Assembly: GCF_000276685.1 (NCBI RefSeq)
Contig: NC_018108.1
Location: forward strand, 1,612,001-1,676,000
Origin: Taylorella equigenitalis ATCC 35865
GTDB lineage: Bacteria; Pseudomonadota; Gammaproteobacteria; Burkholderiales; Burkholderiaceae_B
Direction: 5' to 3'
Length of the DNA: 64,000 nt
Positions 58,068 to 64,000 of the stretch are shown here, piece by piece (position 1 is the stretch's first letter; each line of letters starts with the position of its first letter). Under the pieces are notes generated by a model. The model made no database searches. It was not told the origin of the DNA and was given only the letters and a program-made list of their open reading frames with translations. Made by a program: the position numbers and the translations under genes.

Positions 58068-58225
58068 AAACCCTCCTATAATTAATTGATTCAATAATTA
58101 AGTGTATGAAACAAAACGTAATAATTTTATGACTACGTAACAAAAATCAAATTTTAAGTAATAATAAGTAATTTTTTGTACTTAAAAATACACAAAATTA
58201 CATAAAACACCCAAATTGTCTAAAC

Positions 58226-58253
58226 AAATACCCCCGATTTCTCGAGGGTATTT
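58226..58253 (-). terminator. Probable terminator of adhesin 4
   Basis: AAATACCCCCGA (58226-58237) pairs with 58242-58253 with one mismatch. The minus-strand T-run (TATTTGTTT) is weak. It lies 31 bases after the stop. Confidence 0.75.
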
Positions 58254-58284
58254 CTAATGCAAACAGCTAGTTATGGGCACAAAA

Positions 58285-61200
58285 CTAATCCCAAGAATAG
58301 CCAGCTCCTATAGAAGCACCTAAACCTCCGCGTCCGTTGCCAGAGACATTGCCTTTCAGAATCCATTTGCCATTCTTAGTAACGGTTGAAACTCCGACTG
58401 CAAATCCTGTATGACCTTCATAAGTACTTCCTGACATGCCAACAACACTTTGACCTGGTCTATAAGCCTGTGGAAGCGTGCCAACCGCCATAGCCGTAGC
58501 TGTGCCAGCATTCGCATCCTGACGACTTGTTTCTATTTGACCTCTTAGCTCATTTCGAGTTTTTGTAAGCTGCCCGAAATTCGTTGCATCAGTAGGTTTC
58601 ACGCCGTCAGCCACGTTGGCAATGGCTTTCCCACCCGCATCTATGCCATCTTTAGTCACACTCGGACCGTCCTTGATTTGAAGTCCCGAAGCATTCACGG
58701 TAACATCATCGCCGAACTCCGCAGACTCAAGGCCTGTGAGATTTTTCGATAAGCGAACTGCAAGCACTTGGTTTTCGCCGTCACCCTCAACCATCACGCC
58801 TACGTTAGGAGCCTTAGACAGTTTAGTAGCATCTTTCTGACCACCCGTGATTTTTACTGTGCTGTTTAGAGTTTTGTTGAGTGCCTTATCACCATCACCT
58901 TGGAAGCTCAAACCATCTTGCAATGTGGCAATATCCTCACTCACTCCATCTTTTCCTTTCACAGTAAGACGTGGTTTTTTAGCGGTTTTACCTAGGGCAG
59001 AAGCACCTTCTTTATTAACTGCGATTGTCGTAAAACTGCCATCCTCATTGGCAAGATCAATTTGACCATTGCCTTTTTCAGTGCCATTCTTACCATCACC
59101 ACCTACTTTCATTGAACGAACTGATAGATCTTTCTTAAGGGCTACTTGTACTGTAGTTTTGCCTGAAGAATCTTTAGCCACCGTGGTTTGAATGTTTTTG
59201 CCAGCATCGAAGTCCGTAGTAGGCTTATCTTTATTATCTGCGTGACCTACGATATTAAGTTCTTTCACACCTTCAACTGGGTTTGCACCATCTTCGTCTG
59301 CTGGTTTATTCGCACCGACTTCAAGTGTTGAACCTGATGAAGAAGGTGTCGTTGAAAGTTTGACCGTCACTACTGTTTTGCCACCCTCCTGGGAAACTTC
59401 AGTAGTTAAACCTCCCTCACCTTTAAACTCAATCTCTGAATTAAGCGATGCATTTGCAGATTTAGTACCTGCAGTGATTTTGTACCCATCCGCCATCGTC
59501 GCTAAATCTGAACCATCCACTTGCATACGAGGTTTTTTGCTATCCGCAGCATCTCCCAATGCACCCGCACCATCAACAACTTTAATTGTGTGTTCTTTAT
59601 TGTCAGCACCAATGATCGTCAGCATACCTGGAGTTGCAGGACCCATAGGATCACCAGGGTTAGCTGCAGGAGTACCAACTTTACCTAGTTTTAAGCCATT
59701 AAATTCTGGTGCTTTTTTGACTGCTATAGTGATTTTTTCGCCTTCAGCAAAAGTCATAATATTGTGACCATCATCAAATTTATTAAGGTCCACACCTGTA
59801 CCGCCGATAGTGAGCGTTTTATTATCCTTATTTAGGGTTATGCCTGCGTTAGCATTGCCAACTTTATCGGTGTTACCCTTAAACACAAAGCTCTCAAGCT
59901 TACCAGCCCCAGCCGATGCTAAATCAGACACTATTTTTTCATTTAGAGCCTTAGCCACAGAGTACAATTGCGAGCCGTTAATCGCATCAGTACTATCAGC
60001 CGTAATCTGACCTGCAGCCACGTTCACGATTTGACGTGGTCCGACTTTAGCATCCGCAAGCTCGTAAGCATCCTTGAATTTGCCTTCAGCAATTTTTGTC
60101 AATGTAGCAAGGTCCAAGTCCTTGATATTTTCAGGAAGTTCAGCTGGTTTTGTGATGCCTCCATCGAGTAACCTTTTTTCAACCACCTCATTAGTGATTG
60201 TGCTCACATCAAATTGTGGGTCCTTTTTAAGTTCCTCCGCCTCAATCTCTTGACGCTTAGCCACAAATGCATCTGCATATTTCAAATTTTCGCTCAAGAA
60301 GTTTTGAACAAGGTCCTTTTGAGCGATCGCACGTGCAACCGTTAAATTAATAGTGTCTTTAGCTTGCGATTTGTCGGCGGCACCGACTGAAACCACACCA
60401 AATTTTTCGTTGGCAATGCCCGCAAATTCCGCTTTTAATGTCAAGAAATCAACTTGTGATTTTGTGAATGCCGTAGCTGCCTTGGATTCCGACATATTTC
60501 CCAGAATCACACTGTTTGCGTTGGCTACGGTTACATTGCGACCCAATACATATGTGCGGTCTGCAGTTTCTTCGATTGTATTGAAGTTACCGAATGCACC
60601 CGAAGAGTTAGAATTAACAATGTTTTTATTACCGTATGCGTATGCACTAGGCGATTTAACTTGGTTTGCGTAACCATATGCACCAGAATAGCGACCATTC
60701 ACTTTGTTAGCATCACCAGTGGAGAAGCTCTGTGCCATAAATGATTCGTTATGACGACCCAGTGCTAATGAGCTTTCACCAAAGGCATGTGCAGTATCAC
60801 CATAAGCACTTGATAGGAACCCATAAGCGTATGCTTGATAGCCAGAAGCGATTGCACGAGATTTAGTTGCATGAGCTTCTACCCCTAGGGCAACAGAATT
60901 TGACTCAGAAGCAATAGATTCATGTCCGATTGCTGTAGCAAAGTCGGCTGCTGCAATGTTCCTACTACCAAATGTATGGGCATTTTTACCAAATGAAGCA
61001 TTTGCGTAACCCACTGCTGTACTGAAATTACCTTTCTCAGCATCAATTTGTTCTTTAGTGGGTTTTAGATAACCTACCAAGTTACTACTACCCAAGGCAG
61101 TAGCATTTCTAGCCATGGCTCTATTGAAAAACCCTAGTGAGGATGTTTTATCATCTTTAGACAGGTTGAATTGTCCTACAGCTAACGATTGATTTCCAAG

Positions 61201-63516
61201 TGCTAAGTTGTAATAACCTGAAGATAATGTTTTATCACCTACTGCGTAATTGTTATAACCCAAAGCTACTTGATACCCACCATAGACAGGCAGGTATGCG
61301 TTAGGTTTGTTTTGGTCATAGTCTTTATGTTTAGTTTTGTCTACGTTTAAATTTTCATGGGCTAAAAGAATATTAGTGTCTACGCCAAATACATTTAAAA
61401 ATTTAAGTCTTTCACCATTCTCTGCAGAAATGCTTGTTCCATGAGTATTTCCAGATGCACCTGCAAAAACATCAAATTCATCTGATAATTCATAAATTGT
61501 TTCTTGTGTAGTTAGCTTGCCAGCTACGTTGTTGTTCCCGAAAGTGGATGAATTTATACCCAGTGATCTATTAGTTACCCCATAGGAATTTGAATAATCA
61601 CCCAGTGCTACAGAATACAACCCTATTGCGTTAGCTTTAAAATTTGAATAAGAATAATATCCTAAAGCAAGTGATCGATTACCCTCAGCTGTTGAAAAAT
61701 ATCCACCTGCAAAAGACTGTTCACCTTTTGCTAAGTTCCTAGCTCCAATTGCTGTAGAATAAGTATTTAAAGCTGTGTTCCTATAACCCAATCCCGTTGC
61801 GTATGCTGCTGAAACATAGTTACGCACGCCAAGTGCAGATCCATTAATTACTGGTTGGGAATTACCTTTTAATATGAAAGGCGTTTCTTTAGAAATTCTA
61901 TTTCCAAATCCAAGAATTGAAGCAAACTGTTGAACCGATACATTTTCCGTACCCACAAGTTGGGAATATTCACCTATAGATAAATTATCTCTACCAATTA
62001 ATGTTGTATTGTAGCTTCTAGACTTATTGCCATAACCAATAGCAAGGCTGTACTGACCCAGTATAGTGTTAAAACTACCAAAAGCTATTGATCTATTGTT
62101 ATAGTTGTTATTTGGATTGCTTAAACCTCCTTCGTCATCAACTATTTGCTTTTCTTGTGATTTAAGAGCTTCTCTCAGTTTTTTATCGAAATCGTCTACC
62201 TCATTTAATAAAATTTGACTCTTTAACAAGTTATCATTGCCAAGTGAGTCAATGTTAGAGTTATCCCATTTAAGTCCAGACGGTTTTTCAGTTTGGAATG
62301 AGTCAGCATAGTTGGTCATATTCTCTGATATTATTTGATCAAACTTAGCTATCTCTTCTGCTTTGTGCGTTCCTATATAATTAGAATCACCAATCATCAT
62401 AGCACCTGTTGAATAATAGGTATGGTTTTGTGCACCAATTGCTATTAGGGAACCCCAAGCAATATTGTTATAACCAGACACTACGGATCGCGCTGAGGAT
62501 TCTGTAAGATTTTTATACCCAGTTACTACTTGGTTCCGACCTAATGCATGGTTGGAAGTACCCATTACTATGGAATCAACTCCATCGATGTAATTGTCCA
62601 GACCAATTCCAATACTACCTGGGATAAATTCAGGATGTTTAGCTGGACTTTGAAGAAGCCTAAACTTATTAAGTGAACCTATAGCAATATTACCCACACC
62701 TTTGGCATCATTTTCTGCACCTATCGTTACTCCACCAAGGCTATGAGAATTATTATTTGTACCGATAACTACTTCATGATTTCGTGATGATATATTCTTA
62801 TCACCTATGGCAATAGAAGATTCACCAAAAGCCGTATTCCTATGTCCTATACCGATTGATTTCCAACCAAATACGGCTGAATCTGTACCTATTGAAATTA
62901 AATCAGACCCCATTGTAAGTGCCTTATGGCCTAATGCAATATTGCGACCTACAGTGAATCCCTGCAATCTTTTATCTCCGTCAGCTTTTCTTTTGAGAAG
63001 ATCTCTATTTGAAGCTAAATCTTCTGACGGACCATAAATTTCGACTATATAGTTTCTTACGTAACCCCTGGTTCTAATGTTACGTAATTTGTTTTGATCG
63101 AAGCCAATCTGTGTTTGACTACCTATAGAAATGGATTTATTTGTTAGTATGTTATTTTGAGTTCCAAATACAACTAACTCAGTTAGATTTTGACCGTCCT
63201 CTATATTTTTGACTGTGTTTTTCTTTCCGAGTACTACTGAATCTTGAAGTTTTGTAACTTGGTTTTCTTTTCCTAAAACCACGGAATCTGTAGCATCTGT
63301 CACGGTGTTTGTATTTGAAATTAAGTTGCCTTGTGCATTAAGTTGTGGTTGAGCTTGAGTTTGTGGATAGGCTACCCCACACATTGAAAGAAAGAACATT
63401 GCCACCATTGCAAGTTTTGATGTATTGGATTTTTTTCCGTGAGATTTTGTGTTTTCTGAGACGGCAACCCAAGCACCAAGGGTTTCGTTATATAAAGACT
63501 TATAAACCTTATTCAT
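58285..63516 (-). CDS. Trimeric autotransporter adhesin 4, largest (YadA-like)
   Basis: 1743 residues from the ATG at 63516 (GGAG upstream; an in-frame GTG at 63522 is the alternative). Extended signal peptide MNKVYKSLYNETLGAWVAVS. Very long head with dozens of xAxGxxN repeats (about 75-1050), interrupted at about 382-474 and again by other charged segments. A helical-looking segment at about 60030-60400 (with KRQEIEAEELKKDPQF) separates head from neck IVNVAAGQITADSTDAINGS. The stalk partly repeats that of adhesin 3, and the anchor ends GAGYSWD. Expected to be the longest surface fibre of the four. Confidence 0.95.
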   Translation of the reverse strand: MNKVYKSLYNETLGAWVAVSENTKSHGKKSNTSKLAMVAMFFLSMCGVAYPQTQAQPQLNAQGNLISNTNTVTDATDSVVLGKENQVTKLQDSVVLGKKNTVKNIEDGQNLTELVVFGTQNNILTNKSISIGSQTQIGFDQNKLRNIRTRGYVRNYIVEIYGPSEDLASNRDLLKRKADGDKRLQGFTVGRNIALGHKALTMGSDLISIGTDSAVFGWKSIGIGHRNTAFGESSIAIGDKNISSRNHEVVIGTNNNSHSLGGVTIGAENDAKGVGNIAIGSLNKFRLLQSPAKHPEFIPGSIGIGLDNYIDGVDSIVMGTSNHALGRNQVVTGYKNLTESSARSVVSGYNNIAWGSLIAIGAQNHTYYSTGAMMIGDSNYIGTHKAEEIAKFDQIISENMTNYADSFQTEKPSGLKWDNSNIDSLGNDNLLKSQILLNEVDDFDKKLREALKSQEKQIVDDEGGLSNPNNNYNNRSIAFGSFNTILGQYSLAIGYGNKSRSYNTTLIGRDNLSIGEYSQLVGTENVSVQQFASILGFGNRISKETPFILKGNSQPVINGSALGVRNYVSAAYATGLGYRNTALNTYSTAIGARNLAKGEQSFAGGYFSTAEGNRSLALGYYSYSNFKANAIGLYSVALGDYSNSYGVTNRSLGINSSTFGNNNVAGKLTTQETIYELSDEFDVFAGASGNTHGTSISAENGERLKFLNVFGVDTNILLAHENLNVDKTKHKDYDQNKPNAYLPVYGGYQVALGYNNYAVGDKTLSSGYYNLALGNQSLAVGQFNLSKDDKTSSLGFFNRAMARNATALGSSNLVGYLKPTKEQIDAEKGNFSTAVGYANASFGKNAHTFGSRNIAAADFATAIGHESIASESNSVALGVEAHATKSRAIASGYQAYAYGFLSSAYGDTAHAFGESSLALGRHNESFMAQSFSTGDANKVNGRYSGAYGYANQVKSPSAYAYGNKNIVNSNSSGAFGNFNTIEETADRTYVLGRNVTVANANSVILGNMSESKAATAFTKSQVDFLTLKAEFAGIANEKFGVVSVGAADKSQAKDTINLTVARAIAQKDLVQNFLSENLKYADAFVAKRQEIEAEELKKDPQFDVSTITNEVVEKRLLDGGITKPAELPENIKDLDLATLTKIAEGKFKDAYELADAKVGPRQIVNVAAGQITADSTDAINGSQLYSVAKALNEKIVSDLASAGAGKLESFVFKGNTDKVGNANAGITLNKDNKTLTIGGTGVDLNKFDDGHNIMTFAEGEKITIAVKKAPEFNGLKLGKVGTPAANPGDPMGPATPGMLTIIGADNKEHTIKVVDGAGALGDAADSKKPRMQVDGSDLATMADGYKITAGTKSANASLNSEIEFKGEGGLTTEVSQEGGKTVVTVKLSTTPSSSGSTLEVGANKPADEDGANPVEGVKELNIVGHADNKDKPTTDFDAGKNIQTTVAKDSSGKTTVQVALKKDLSVRSMKVGGDGKNGTEKGNGQIDLANEDGSFTTIAVNKEGASALGKTAKKPRLTVKGKDGVSEDIATLQDGLSFQGDGDKALNKTLNSTVKITGGQKDATKLSKAPNVGVMVEGDGENQVLAVRLSKNLTGLESAEFGDDVTVNASGLQIKDGPSVTKDGIDAGGKAIANVADGVKPTDATNFGQLTKTRNELRGQIETSRQDANAGTATAMAVGTLPQAYRPGQSVVGMSGSTYEGHTGFAVGVSTVTKNGKWILKGNVSGNGRGGLGASIGAGYSWD

Positions 63517-63624
63517 ATGCACTCCAAGATTAGTATGAGGACGGAATTGAAATATTTTGAAAGGACTTGAAATAAGTCTTAAATTTTAGTAATAATTTGC
63601 AAGTTTTAGAAGTTCTTTATAACA

Positions 63625-63654
63625 AAAAACCCCATATTCTTTCGAATATGGGGC
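63625..63654 (-). terminator. Intrinsic terminator of the S10 operon after rpsQ
   Basis: CCCCATATTC (63631-63640) pairs perfectly with GAATATGGGG (63645-63654) around TTTC. On the minus strand TTTTTT follows. It lies 25 bases after the rpsQ stop, so S10 transcription ends here and does not run toward the adhesins or rplN. Confidence 0.95.
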
Positions 63655-63678
63655 AAAAACGTAACAAAAGCTAAAGAA

Positions 63679-63993
63679 TTAAATAACGCGAGCAGCCTCA
63701 ACTAATTTAACTACTCTCCACGATTTATGTTTTGAGATTGGGCGACCTTCAGCGATTTCAACTGTATCACCTTCGTTATACTCATTATTCTCGTCGTGTG
63801 CTTTGTACTTATTTGTACGGATGATGATTTTGCCATAAAGAGGATGTTTTACGCGACGTTCAACTTGAACAACTACAGTTTTATCCATTTTATTGCTAAC
63901 AACTTTACCGACTAATGTACGTTGAAGTTTTTTAGGTGTGTCTACTGAAGTAGCATCAGTAGACTGACTTTGAGTTTGGTTTTGTTCTGTCAT
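63679..63993 (-). CDS. rpsQ: 30S ribosomal protein S17, last gene of the S10 operon
   Basis: 104 residues. The S17 core begins at [20 protein letters not shown] and contains [22 protein letters not shown] and [19 protein letters not shown] 22-residue polar N-terminal tail ([18 protein letters not shown]) is added compared with the usual 84-residue form. In most bacteria rplN follows at once; here a terminator follows and rplN is 31 kb away. rpmC should lie just beyond the window edge. Confidence 0.97.
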   Translation of the reverse strand: MTEQNQTQSQSTDATSVDTPKKLQRTLVGKVVSNKMDKTVVVQVERRVKHPLYGKIIIRTNKYKAHDENNEYNEGDTVEIAEGRPISKHKSWRVVKLVEAARVI

Positions 63994-64000
63994 GTCTATT

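Noticed and set aside
48000-63500. Regularly spaced repeats in the adhesin genes as a CRISPR-like array
   Set aside because: The periodicity comes from the protein head repeats (about 14-16 residues), with open frames throughout and no conserved DNA repeat with unique spacers.
32633-63678. Phage or transposon origin of the 31 kb island
   Set aside because: No integrase, transposase, tRNA gene, direct-repeat pair or phage gene was seen at either border. Transformation and homologous recombination remain possible.

Overview
The window is 64 kb of an A+T-rich betaproteobacterial chromosome. The gene order uvrA / dgt / mrcA / lysA / lptM / cyaY / ccsA-resB-cytochrome c4 / engB / hemB / dsbD, followed by a beta-type spc-alpha ribosomal operon, points to the family Alcaligenaceae. 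The low G+C, compact layout and cluster of large YadA-like trimeric autotransporters fit the genus Taylorella best. That genus call is inference from memory; no search was run.

Layout. (1) 0-23.7 kb, housekeeping: a 5'-truncated uvrA; a Fur-controlled TonB-dependent receptor, probably for haem or host iron proteins; dgt; penicillin-binding protein 1A; lysA with its lipoprotein neighbour lptM; frataxin cyaY; a System II cytochrome c maturation operon (cytochrome c4, resB, ccsA); engB; hemB; dsbD; a hutG-gltS-DUF2254 operon; and two small immunity-like genes, one frameshifted (Tai4-like). (2) 23.7-32.6 kb, minus strand: rplN-rplX-rplE-rpsN-rpsH-rplF-rplR-rpsE-rpmD-rplO-secY-infA-rpmJ-rpsM-rpsK-rpsD-rpoA-rplQ, closed by a strong terminator, with hairpins flanking rpoA. 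(3) 33-46.3 kb, plus strand mostly: two tandem paralogous ion/amino-acid transporters, an FNR-controlled copper nitrite reductase, a Sco-TlpA fusion coupled to a Tat-exported propeller-like protein, a copper P-type ATPase, TctB-TctA without TctC, a glutathione S-transferase and gene remnants. (4) 46.3-63.5 kb, minus strand: an FAD-linked oxidase and four consecutive trimeric autotransporter adhesins, each with its own terminator. (5) 63.7-64 kb: rpsQ, the last gene of the S10 operon, with its own terminator.

How it fits together. rpsQ and rplN, usually adjacent, are about 31 kb apart here with order and orientation preserved, so regions 3 and 4 sit as an island exactly at the S10/spc junction. 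The nitrite reductase, Sco-TlpA and CopA genes make a copper and anaerobic-respiration module. The adhesins share almost identical stalk DNA in pairs but have different heads, which suggests gene conversion between them.

The most unusual signal is not a gene. The octamer TGGCAATG occurs about 41 times on the two strands (hand count), against roughly 1.5-2 expected. It occurs in housekeeping genes, adhesins and intergenic hairpins alike, in both orientations (about 23 and 18). The density and lack of strand bias resemble DNA uptake sequences of Neisseria and Haemophilus. I know of no such sequence described for this family, so it is the main candidate for an undescribed system.
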